A DNA stretch of 64,000 nt. Source: Bromus sterilis. Its lineage: Eukaryota; Streptophyta; Magnoliopsida; Poales; Poaceae. The position numbers were made by a program, and so were the translations under genes. How positions within the stretch are numbered: position 1 is the stretch's first letter; the number at the start of each line of letters is the position of its first letter. Positions 34,864-45,538 of this stretch are shown here, piece by piece. The stretch lies in NCBI GenBank assembly GCA_950022295.1, contig OX465600.1, positions 228,429,782-228,493,781 on the forward strand. The letters are read 5' to 3'. The notes beneath the pieces were generated by a model. The model did not search any database, was not told the origin of the DNA, and saw only the letters and a list, made by a program, of their open reading frames with translations.

Positions 34864-35612
34864 CCACCCCCAGTCCCATTCGTGGGTTGGCTGCTCCGAG
34901 ATAAAAACTAACACTTGTCATTTGAGAGCAACCCACCTCCGAGGAAACTGAAGAACCTATGTGAGGAAAACCACCAGCCTGAGTAGTTGAGCATTTCTGA
35001 GGAAGTCGGTTCTAGTGATCCGAAGCTTTTTACTCTTGAAGACTGTGTTCTTCCAGCCTGTGTAGAAGTCTTCAGTCTGAGGAAGTCAAGATGCAATTGT
35101 GACTTCCCGGAGTGACCGAGTCTGTGAAGGTTTCGGGAGTCTACCTTGAAGACTCACCTGAGTTATTGGATGGAGTCTGAGGACTCTAGTTCAAGGAGAA
35201 CAAGGTGAAGACTATGTCTTCTGAGTTGAATCTCAGCCTCTCCAACCAGACGTAGAGTTGTCACAGCAACTTGAACTGGTCTACCACACCAATGTCTTCA
35301 ACCTCTGGTGCTATCTCTTCAACCTCTTAAGTTCAGTATTTGATATGATGACTTCTTGTGCTTCAGCTCTCCCTCTGCTCTTTGTCTTCATACTATGCAT
35401 CTGAAGTACTTCTGCTTATCTGAATTGATTTATTTCTGTTGCATTATGATGAGCTGCCCTAATGATTTAGTTCTGTGAAGTTTTATTTCTTCATGATTTT
35501 GGTTACTTCTTCAGCCTCATGATTGCTTCAGTCCTGAAGAAAACCAAAATCTGGTAGCAGAATTGAAAATCTTCCATTCACCCCCCTCTGGTCGATATAT
35601 TGCACTTTCAAT

Positions 35613-35624
35613 TGGTATCAGAGC
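35613..35624 (+). other. Primer binding site, initiator Met tRNA
   Basis: TGGTATCAGAGC, two bases after the end of the 5' LTR, is complementary to the 3' end of plant initiator tRNA-Met, the usual primer of Copia elements. Confidence 0.9.
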
Positions 35625-35676
35625 AAGGTACTCCCTTGTTCGGTGTGATTCGGTTTAACCACCTGGAGTTTTAGTT

Positions 35677-37770
35677 ATGTCGACCTCAGGTACAATGAGC
35701 GTTGCCTCAAACTGCCCCATCTTCGACGGGACAGACTATCCATACTGGAAGAACAAGATGAGGATGCATCTTGAAGCCATTGACAAGGATCTGTGGGATA
35801 TTGTTGATCAAGGCATTCCTGAAGCAAATCTGATGACTGCTCCTGAAGTTGTCAAGAGGAATTGGCAGCTTGATGCAAAAGCTCGAAGCATTATTGGCGG
35901 CCACCTCAATAAGGCTCAGTTCTACCATATCAGTGGTCTGGATACTGCAAAGAAGATATGGACAAGATTGTCAAAAGTCAATGAAGGAGTCTCTTCTCAA
36001 CGAGACTCACGAGTTGATACACTCCGCAGTCTCTTCAACAGGTTCAAGAGGCTGGACAACGAGCATGTGCAACAAACCTTTGATAGACTCACTGACATAT
36101 CCAATGAACTTCAAGCACTGGGTGCTGCTGATATCTCAGATCATGAGGTTGTGAAGAAACTACTGAGGTCACTGGATGACTCATTTGAGTTCCTATCACT
36201 GATGATTCAAGAAAGGCCTGATTTCAAGACTCTAGATCCTGCTGACATTCTCGAGCGCCTAAATGCTCATGAACTGAAGCTCTCTGAAAAACGAGACTTG
36301 TACATCTCCACGCCTAAAGTCCGCGCGCTAAAATCTAGAACTCGAAGAGTATCCTCTGATGAGGAATCTGAGGCTGATACTGATGATCCTGAAAACCTTA
36401 GCCGGGAACTTGCTGTCCTCACCGGTAAGTTCCAAAGATTCACGAAGATGAATCGCTTCGGAAATTCCTCAAGATCTTCCTCAAGAAAAAGCAAAGATGA
36501 TGACTCTGTCGAAGCAAGAAAGAGAGTCTGCCACAAGTGAAAGAAACCTGGGCATTACATCGCTGAGTGTCCTCTATGGGAAAAAGAAGCTAAACTGAAG
36601 AAGAAGAAGAAAGGGAAATATGACAGTTCTGATGATAAGACAAAGAAGAAATCCTCAAGATCCTCAAAGTCTACTGGATACAGGAATATCAATTCCCGTA
36701 AGGCCCGAGCATATCTCGGCAAAGAATTGGACTATGAAGAATCTGGTTCTAACCCTGATGCTGAGGAAGAAGAATCTGAAGAATCTGAGGGCGTGGCCGG
36801 TCTGGCTCTTGCCACGTCACTTGTCTCCAAGTCAATCTTCAGCACTGAGGAATCTGGTCCATCACACTCTGATGATGAATCTGAAGACACAACCCCTGCC
36901 TTCTGCTTCATGGCCAAGTCCTCCAAGGTATCTTCTTACTCATCATCAGATGATCTCTCTGATGAAGAACCTGATGAAAACTATGCTAAACTTGCTAAAC
37001 TTGCATCTAAGAAACAACGTGCACTTGAAAAGATCCAGATCTCACTAAACAAGAGTGATGATATGTTGGTTGAGGAAATGATGAAGACTCAAAAGTTGAC
37101 TGATGAATCAAAAATTCTTCAGTCAAAGTTTGATGACTTGTTCAATCGTCATGAGGCACTCCTTACCGATCATGAAAAGTTGGCTCATGAGTTCCTCATG
37201 AGGAAACAAGAACTTGAACGCGTAAGGATGTCTCATGTCGATCTGAGGAAAGAAAATGATTCACTCCTCTCCCAACAGATCATCATGCCACAAGAAGGAT
37301 TTAGTCCTCCCTGTTTAAAATGCATTGAACATGACCGTATTATCTCTGTGACTAGTTCCTCAATGTCTTCAGACTCTGTTATGTCTATTGCTTCTATGGT
37401 ATTTAACCCCTCATCTGAGGATACCATAGACATTGCTGAAGAAAATGCTAGGTTGAAGAGTCTACTGGAAACCGGCATGTTCATGAGTCTGAAAGGACAT
37501 CAGATTCTTTGTGACATCGTCAAGAAACAGATCCTCAACAGAAACCCGAGGAAAGAAGGTGTAGCATTCACTCGGAAACTCAACCCTGATGGGTCTTACT
37601 GGAAACCTGAACAATATCCTGAGACCACTTGGGTTCGGGCAAAGATGCCTCCTCCTGATCCCTATACTTTATCTGGTTATGATGCTGTTTCTTCAGATGT
37701 GATGATTGAGTCTTTTGACTCAAACTATAAACTGTTTAAGGATGTTAATGGTGAGGTATTCGCTAGATAA
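35677..37770 (+). pseudogene. Copia gag, interrupted at the zinc knuckle
   Basis: The ATG at 35677 starts MSTSGTMSVASNCPIFDGTD, then YPYWKNKMRMHLEAIDKDLW, typical of Copia capsid proteins. The CCHC knuckle reads C-H-K-stop-KKPGHYIAEC: its second Cys codon is TGA (36538-36540). The frame then continues as a long C-terminal extension of about 400 codons, rich in Ser, Asp and Glu, with a predicted coiled coil (EEMMKTQKLTDESKILQSKF), which is usual for SIRE-type gag. It ends at 37768-37770. Readthrough of the single stop would give a full-length product. Confidence 0.85.
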
Positions 37771-38311
37771 ATCGGAACTAACTGCAGGAACGGTCCTCCA
37801 GTCAAGCAGATCTGGGTTTAGAGGGACCTCATCACTAACCTTCCTGTGAATGCAAATGCAAATGAGCTGAGGGTATCATCTGAGGACGATACCTCAAATG
37901 GAAATGATTATAATCATGTATCAGCTAACCATTTTGTTCACAGGGAAGCCCCTCATAAGAATGCTTATTCATTTGTTTATCCTGATACCACCATCTCACG
38001 TCCCATTAGGTCTCATCGCCCTCATCAGTCCTCATGTTCCTCAAGACCACCCATTAAGATGTGGGTGGTAAAGAAGAACTAATCATCTGTGCAGGGACAT
38101 GTCCCGTGGCAATCATAAACTTTGCAGATCATATGCCCAGGACAACATCAATTGAGTCAGTTGAAGGATATTTATACTGTTTGGTTTCATTGAATCAATC
38201 CCGAGGAACATCCTGAGGAATTAATTCTGAGGAACCATAAATTCCTCAAACTGAGACTGGCTCATAACATGCTGTATGAGATACTAATACCTTTGCAGGG
38301 AAAGACTGAAT
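37771..38311 (+). other. Deletion scar where protease and integrase should be
   Basis: Only about 540 bases separate gag from RT, whereas about 2.5 kb of protease and integrase is expected. No DSGA/DTGA, HHCC or integrase core motif is visible. A short frame at 37846-38082 and stop-ridden text remain. Confidence 0.7.
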
Positions 38312-39692
38312 GATGTTTGGGAATTAGTCAAACGTCATGATCCTCGCATTCATAATGTCATCGGCACGAAGTGGATCTACCGCAACAAACTCGATGAAGA
38401 TGGACAAGTCATCAGCTAGACTTGAGTCCATTCACATCTCTCTTGCATTTTCTAATCATCATAATATCAAGTTATATCAAATGGATATGAAAAGTGCATT
38501 CCTCAATGATAATATCGAGGAAGAAGTATATGTTGCTCAACCTCCAGGTTTTGAAGACGCAAAGAAACCTGATATGGTGTACAGATTGAAGAAAGCCCTC
38601 TATGGACTGAAGCAAGCCCCTCGGGCTTGGTATGACACACTAAGGGACTTCCTCATCAGCAAGGGCTTCAAATATGGTTCCCTCGATCCAACTCTTTTGA
38701 CAAAACGATATGATGATGCATTATTCATATGTCAAATTTATGTTGATGACATAATATTTGGATGCACTAACAAGAAATACAGTGAAGAATTTGCATTCTT
38801 GATGAGTGAAAAGTATCATATGTCGATGATGGGCGAACTGAAGTTCTTCTTAGGGCTCCAAATTCGTCAACAACGCAACGGCATCTTCATCTCTCAGGAG
38901 AAGTACCTGAAGGAGTGCGTGAGGAAATTCGGGATGCAAGACTGCAAGGGCATCAAGACACCGATGCCTACTAATGGACAACTTGGCCCTGATGAAAATG
39001 GAAAGGACTACGATCAAAAGGTATACTGCTCCATGATAGGTTCTCTGCTATATCTATATGCATCTAGGCCTGATATAATGTTGAGCGTTTGCATGTGTGC
39101 CCGATTCCAAGCGGCACCTAAGGAATCGCATCACCAAGCGGTGAAACGAATTCTTCGATATTGGGCTCACACCCCGTCGCTAGGCTTATGGTATCCAAAA
39201 GGCACACAGCTGGATCTCGTTGGGTACTTAGACTCAGATTATGCTGGAGATCGAGTGGATCGGAAGTCTACCTCAGGAACATGTCATTTCCTCGGACGTT
39301 CTCTAGTGTGCTGGTCATCGAAGAAGCAGAACTGTGTCTCCCTCTCCACTGCTGAAGCTGAATACATTGCGACTGGTGCTACCTGCTCACAGCTTCTTTG
39401 GATGAAGCAAACTCTGAAGGACTACGACATCAACCTGAAGAAAGTACCACTACTGTGTGACAATGAGAGTGCCATCAAGATCTCTCAGAACCCAGTACAG
39501 CACTCGAGGACGAAGCACATTGAGATTCGGTATCACTTTCTTCGATATCATGTATTGAAGGTAGATATCGTCATCAGCCACGTGAAGACTGAAGATCAAC
39601 TTGCTGATATATTCACTAAGCCTTTGGATGAGAAGCGATTTAGCACTCTGTGGTGTGAGCTAAATATCTTAGATTCCTCAAACGTCCAGTGA
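38312..39692 (+). pseudogene. Copia reverse transcriptase and RNase H
   Basis: An N-terminal piece (WELVKRHDPRIHNVIGTKWI, then YRNKLDEDG) precedes a frameshift near 38395-38420 where about 20-30 residues are missing. The main frame then runs without stops to 39692: LYGLKQAPRAWYD, active box YVDD, MMGELKFFLGLQI, and RNase H (STAEAEYIATGATCSQLLWM, KHIEIRYHFLR). The active-site residues are present, but the small deletion removes conserved RT text (the KARLVAQG region). Confidence 0.88.
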
Positions 39693-40327
39693 ATGGACAC
39701 ACATCCTAACGCTTAAACAATATTGAAGAATCCTGATGTACAACACACGATGCGTCGTACTCCTCAACTCATGAGGAACTACCTTTCTAAGTGTGAAGAA
39801 ATTAACGTGGAATTGACTCAAGATCCATACGACAATTGTATGGTATCAAGTGTCTTATTCCCTATAAGGTGGGTAGCGCCACCGCCCAAACACCTCAGGA
39901 GTTGTTGTTCCTCAGCTTCCTTAGTTGAAGTCTTCATTTCTGATGATTACCGTATTTGTCCTCAACAACGTTCACCTATAGTTATTGTTCTTCAGCTTTT
40001 TCTTCTTCATCTAGGTGAACGTGATCGGACCCGTCCCTCTGTGCTCACTTATCTAATCTGTCTATCTCATATGCGTTCATACGGAAATCATGTATTCCTC
40101 AGTCTGAGACCAGTAGTCTTCATCCTCAGCCTGAGACCATTTGTCTTCATCTTCAGCCTCTGTCCTTAAATTCCTAAAATCATGGATTTACTGTTTCAAT
40201 TGTCTTTGATTTGTTGCGATTTTACCGCACGTCGTGCCTATCCACCGTTATGATACCCACTGTAGCAACACCCGTTGTTACAACTCCTCAGTAACCACCG
40301 CCACCAATTATCACTGAGGTTGAAGAC

Positions 40328-41339
40328 ATGGACGTGGACATTATGGGTCATGGAACTCCTCGCGTCCATGATGATGAATATGGGCTGACAAACTCCCCCA
40401 CACATACAATATTTTCCCCACAGCCTCACTCCCCCACCGTGACCGAGGTGCTTCCTGATACTTCTCGGCAGTCTGAAGAATCAGTTGGTGCATCGCCCTC
40501 AGCGTCAGATGCTGGAGAACCTGAAGCCACAAGTGCTCCCACAAATTCTGCTGCTGATACTGATGCTGCAGCAAACACTACTGCTTCTACTGATGCTGCG
40601 GAGACAACCACTGCAGATCCTAAGACAGATTCCCCCGCCGCTGAAACTAAAGCTAAAGTCAAGCATAGCACAAATGCTGATACTGAGGCTGCACCTGATC
40701 GCACTGAGGATCGCCATGGCTCCTCTCCCTCAGCAACTGCCACTTCACCAAAGGTTGTGCCCAAGTCACATCCTGAAGACCAAGCTTCTCCACCTCAGCC
40801 ACACTCAGCCTCAGCATCACCAGCTCATCTGCACCAAGACAGGAATCAACTTCAAGCCTGATCAGGCTAATCATCGTACGTATGTTCCTCCAATTGAAGT
40901 GCTTCAACACACTCTTGATGCGAATGCCAAGGGCAAATCACCATTATATGAAGAAGTACTTCCTCAGGACTCGCTTGGCGGGAACATTCGCCAGCCTCAG
41001 TCTCGCACAACTAATGACGAGCGCACTCATGCCTCGACTGAGGAAACAACTCAACATCGCTTGATGACTGATTGCGAGATCCTCATCAGTCTGCATCAGA
41101 AAGTGGATAGGAATCATGACTGGACAAAGCGTCAGATTGGTGACATCCTCAGCTACATGGCTCAAATGCATACCACTCAGAAGAAGGTTCATCTGTATGC
41201 TCATCATACATATCAGCGTCTTGATGATCTGATGACTGAAGTAATCACTCCTGAAGACCTTGCCAAGCTTAACCTCAGACAGCCTCCACTTCCTGAGATT
41301 CGGCCTCCTCGTCAATTCAGCCCAAGAATTCTCGCCTGA
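40328..41339 (+). pseudogene. Downstream ORF of the Copia element (SIRE env-like position), frameshifted
   Basis: The first frame (40328-40861) encodes MDVDIMGHGTPRVHDDEYG followed by a low-complexity Ala, Thr, Ser, Asp and Pro tract. The continuation is in another frame from about 40835 to 41339 (FKPDQANHRTYVPPIEVLQ, ECEIL-like CEILISLHQKVDRNHDW, DDLMTEVITPEDLAKLNL). Such an ORF between RNase H and the 3' LTR is a known trait of SIRE/Maximus elements, often called env-like. No signal peptide or membrane segment is visible here. Its function is unknown. Confidence 0.7.
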
Positions 41340-41899
41340 AGAAGTTGAAGACACTGCGGCTTGTCCTCACACTACCACGGCGTGCCTCCGTCCTGATGAT
41401 CAACCCTGAGGCACTTCTTTGGGACGTTAGCAGTAGTCTCTCCTTTTTGTTCATTTAATGACAAAGGGGGAGAAATTTAGTTGTCTTCAAGCGGGTTATT
41501 ATGGGTTCCTCAGTTACAACTCTCGTTCTTCTGATCATTTTTGTAATGAGTTATACACTGATATTTTGTGTGGTTTCTAATACTCTTAAGTTACCTCATG
41601 CTATTTTTCAAGTTTATCTATTACTCATGTTATTCCTCAGTAACCACATTACTCAGTGCTATTCCTCAAATTACTTCATATAATGCACTGTTTCAAACAA
41701 ACCAGGATATAGGGGGAGCTCCTCATGTTTTTCAAAAATTATATCAAGTCTTCAAAACATGCATATCCTCAGGGGGATCATCTCTATATCCGGAAACAAT
41801 GAACTGTTTTCTTTTAATATTTTCCTCAAAAATATATATTTATTTTATCCCGTTGAAGCTTTAACCTGATTGTCATCAAATCACCAAAAAGGGGGAGAT
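41340..41899 (+). other. 3' untranslated region and purine tract of the Copia element
   Basis: AT-rich with repeated GGGGGAG text. The purine tract AAAAAGGGGGAGA (41886-41898) directly precedes the 3' LTR. No gene is supported. Confidence 0.75.
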
Positions 41900-43567
41900 T
41901 CTAAGTGCATCTAGTGGCCCCCTTTGAGGTTTTGGAGTATTTGATGACAAAACGGTTGAGGGACTGATGTGTTTGTGAGTATACACAGGAAAACAGTCCC
42001 TGAGGATGAGGTTAACCACCGTTGTCGACCTCCCCCAAAATGTTGAGGAACATTGAAGAAACGGGGGTGTTTCCTGAAGAATGAAGTTGCACGAAATCCT
42101 GAAGAAACAAGATCCTGAAGCATTCTGCTGAAGCTGAAGCAGTGCAAGATCCTGAGGAAGTTCGCGCTAAAGTTGACCCCCCAAAATGTTAAGGAACATT
42201 GGAGAAATCAGTGCGTTTCCTGAAGAATGAAGTTGCGCGAAATCCTGAGGAATCAGGATCATGAAGCGTTCGGTTGAAGCTGAAGCTGAGGATGATCCTG
42301 AGGACGTTCGCGCTGAAGACGAAGTTGAAGCGTAGTCTTCGCTAAGACTTTTTATACTTCTTGAGTCGTAGGAGAACACCGCACTGTTGGAGGGGTTGAG
42401 GAAAATGAGTTCTGTATTTCTGAGGAAGTGCTCAATTAGAATTCCTGAAGAAAACCAGAGAGAAATCTCCTGCAGTAGAAGTTCAGTTCCTCGGGTGTCT
42501 GAGACATTGTTCTTCAGGACACTGAGGAATCTGTCTTCGGTTGAGGAGTCTGGAGACTGCGAGTGCAGTTCTCCTGAAGAGAGAGTAATCTCCTGCAGTA
42601 GAAGTTCAGTCCTCGTGTGTCTGAGACGTTGTTCTTCAGGACACTGAGGTAACTAACTTCGGTTGAGGAGTCTAGAGAGAGAATAGTTTGACCATGCCAC
42701 TTGTTGCGTGGTGAGAGGCTAGAACTTGTCTAGCAACGGTCATATCCGAGGGCACGAGATTAATTGCGTGCATGGGCATTTATGTCCTTTCACCTTGGGT
42801 TGCTCCGCAGCTATAAATAGCCACCCCCAGCCCCATTCGTGGGTTGGCTGCTCCGAGAGAAAACTGACACTTGTCATTTGAGAGCAACCCACCTCTGAGG
42901 AAACTGAAGAACCTATGTGAGGAAAACCACCAGCCTGAGTAGTTGAGCATTTATGAGGAAGTCGATTCTAGTGATCCGAAGCTTTTTACTCTTGAAGACT
43001 GTGATCATCCAGCCGGTGTAGAAGTCTTCAGTCTGAGGAAGTCAAGATGCAATTGTGACTTCCCGGAGTGACTGAGTCTGTGAAGGTTTCGGGAGTCTAC
43101 CTTGAAGACTCACCTGAGTTATTGGACGGAGTCTGAGGACACTAGTTCAAGGAGAACAAGGTGAAGACTATGTCTTCTGAGTTGAATCTCAGCCTCTCCA
43201 ACCAGACGTAGAGTTGTCACAGCAACTTGAACTGGTCTACCAAACCAATGTCTTCAACCTCTGGTGCTATCTCTTCAACCTATTAAGCTTCAGTATTTGA
43301 TATGTTGACTTCTTGTGCTTCAGCTCTCCCTCTGCTCTTTTTCTTCATACTATGCATCTGAAGTACTTCTGCTTATCTGAATTGATTTATTTCTGTTGCA
43401 TTATGATGAGCTTCCCTAATGATTACATTCTGTGAAGTTTTATTTCTTCATGATTTTGGTTACTTCTTCCGCCTCATGATTGCTTCAGTCCTGAAGAAAA
43501 CAAAAATCTAGTAGTAGAATTGAAAATCTCCCATTCACCCCCCTCTGGTCGATATATTGCACTTTCA
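41900..43567 (+). repeat. 3' LTR of the Copia element
   Basis: 1668 bases, from TCTAAGTGCATCTAGTG to TATTGCACTTTCA, same length as the 5' LTR. The first G of the expected TG end is C. Confidence 0.95.
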
Positions 43568-44052
43568 AGCCTCTTCCTTTCTTTTGTAGCATAGTTAGCC
43601 TTGCGGTGCGTTTATAATCCTTTCAATTTCCCAGCTGTAATTTGTTTACCACGCTAGCACTTTTATCGTCTTTTGGGAGAGAGACTTCACCAGTGAAAGT
43701 CATGGGACCCCGATCCATATTTCCACCACTGTTTACACCCTCAATTTATTTTCAGTCTTTACTTTTAGTTGCCACTGTTATTATCTCTTGCGTTGATCCT
43801 TTGTAAACAGCAAGGCCGAAGGAATTGACAATCCTCTGTACTCGTTGGGAGCAAAGTTATTTGTTGCTGTGTGCAGGTCCACATAACTCTCTAGCACGAA
43901 GCAATTTCTGGTGCCGTTGTCACCTACTTGTATCTCTGCGAGTCCTACTGGTTCGATAACCTTGGTATCTTCACCGAGGGAAATTAGCCACTATCTAAAT
44001 CTCAAACCTTCCACTTGGGGTAACCAACGAGGGGCGAGAAGCCATCACTTCC

Positions 44053-44287
44053 ACCCACTTGGTTACATAATCAACAGCTACTAAAATGTGAGTGTACTTG
44101 TGTGAAGGAGGAAAAAGACCCATGAAATCAAAACCCCAGCAATCAAAAGTTTCAAAGACTAGGGAATGATTCATAGGAATCTCATTTCTCCTACTAATGT
44201 TACCAACTCTCTAACACCTATCACAGGATAAGACATAATTTCTAGCATCTTTTGAAGAAAGTAGGCCAATAAAAACTTGAATGAAGA
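44053..44287 (-). pseudogene. Integrase N-side fragment of element B
   Basis: On the minus strand this continues the integrase interrupted by solo LTR D: the text corresponds to A's CDKC to VDYVTKWVE segment, with FYWPT still spelled with Trp. Homology to A stops near 44287. The next 70 or so bases to 44360 are unassigned. Confidence 0.7.
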
Positions 44288-45538
44288 ACTGATGGAAGGT
44301 GAGTAGTTGACGGGTGTAGTCTTGTGTTGGCTTCCCCGGCAATGATGCCCGAAATTGCTTTGATGGATTCTCGCCCCTCTTTGGTTACCCCAAGTGAAGG
44401 TTTGAGATGTAAGATGGTGTCAATTTCCCTCGTTGAAGATACCAAGGTTTATGTCTCCAGAAGGACTCCAAGAACGACAAGTAGATGGAAAGAAAACAAT
44501 GGCGCCGTTTACAACCTTGAGGTTGATAACTTGACCTGCACCTGCACACACAACAAGTAACTTTGCTCCCAATGAGTACAAAGAGGTTGTCAATCTCTTC
44601 AGTCTTGTTGTTTACAAAGGATCAAACGCAAGGGTGGAAAGCAATAGTGATTGAAACAGGAAAGTAAAAAGCAGTAAATAAAGTGAAGGCGTGAACAATG
44701 GTGGAAATATGGACCGGGGTCCCATGATGTTCACTAGTGATGTCTCTCTCCCAAAAGACGATAAAACAACTATGTTGGGTGAATAAATTACAGTTGGACA
44801 AATGATAGGATTAAAAATGTGCCGCAATGCTAATTATGCTACTAGAGAGTTAGAGGTTCAATTATATGGACAATACGCCAAAACAAGTAGACTGTTTATT
44901 CATCAGCATCTACTTACTAATGATCCACCTTGAGATATCTATCCAGAACATCTCGCTGGTATTAAGTTGCGAGCCCCACCCAAAGTATAAACCCAAAGCA
45001 ACAGACAACTGCATTAACACTTTATGCGTAAGGTAAACAATCCTTGCAACCGCAGTTACAAGCACCGTTGTTTTCTCCCTGGTGGCAACAACACATCGCC
45101 TAGTCTCATGTTTCTGTCACTCAAGCTAGACATCGGGGGGGGGGGGGGCGTCAACCCACAATCAAGCATAACACTCCCTCTTGGAGTTACAATCTACTAC
45201 TTGACCAAAGCAATAAAGAGCAACGAAGAACATGCAAGAATACTCAAGAACAAAATATAAAAGGAGAAACCAAATATATAACTCATCACAATCTGAACAT
45301 AATCCCATAATCCATCAGATCCCAGCAAACACAACATAGCAACAACAGAAGAATTACTTAAGTGCCTTGATCATGTAGGGCAGCTCACAAGGTCTATTAA
45401 GTGAAGCAGAAGATTGGAGAGAAGACATCACATAGCTACTGATCATAGACCCATGGTCCAAGGGGGACTACTCACAACACATCCAGGAAGCGCTCATGGT
45501 GGTGGAGAAGCTCCCGGAGATCAACCCTCCCTCCGGCA

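Larger units (their letters stand above)
33943..35610 (+). repeat. 5' LTR of the Copia element
   Basis: It starts TGTAGGTGCATCTAGTG and ends TATTGCACTTTCA. It carries two kinds of internal tandem repeat and a TATA box. Compared with the 3' LTR it shows scattered substitutions and small indels, including in the first six bases (TGTAGG versus TCTAAG). Confidence 0.95.
33943..43567 (+). mobile_element. Copia retrotransposon of SIRE/Maximus type, defective
   Basis: AGCCT flanks at 33938-33942 and 43568-43572. The two LTRs are both 1668 bases. Order: 5' LTR, Met-tRNA primer site, gag, RT and RNase H, a long downstream ORF, purine tract, 3' LTR. Protease and integrase are missing, so the element could not move alone. 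RT-RNase H wording (YQMDMKSAFLNDNIEEEVYV, VDDIIFGCTN, TEDQLADIFTKPLDEKRF) and the extra downstream ORF fit the SIRE/Maximus lineage. Confidence 0.92.
32784..44047 (+). mobile_element. Solo LTR D (TGATACGTCCCAAACG family), split by a Copia element
   Basis: CTTCC flanks at 32779-32783 and 44048-44052. The LTR starts TGATACGTCCCAAACGTATC and ends AGCCATCA. Without the Copia element and one copy of its target duplication the LTR is about 1634 bases (32784-33942 plus 43573-44047). That agrees with copies F (1624) and G (1654), so D is a complete solo LTR. A TATA-like CCTATATTTAGC is near 33150. Confidence 0.9.
26416..44287 (-). mobile_element. Athila-like Gypsy retrotransposon B, truncated, with nested insertions
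   Basis: B is closely related to A: the 3' LTR (26416-27932), the non-coding 3' region, the accessory ORF and integrase are colinear with A. It is split by solo LTR C (29105-30605) and by solo LTR D (32784-44047, which carries a Copia element). Integrase resumes at 44053 and fades out near 44287, so RT, protease, gag and the 5' LTR are missing. The low-side flank of its LTR is AATGT inside element A's gag-protease remnant, which suggests that B inserted into A. The matching other half of A is not seen. Confidence 0.75.

Noticed and set aside
45130..45150. G, C homopolymer runs (also near 17760, 19290, 3000, 34071) as regulatory structures
   Set aside because: They are isolated homopolymer slippage tracts, without the spaced G-runs needed for a supported quadruplex claim.
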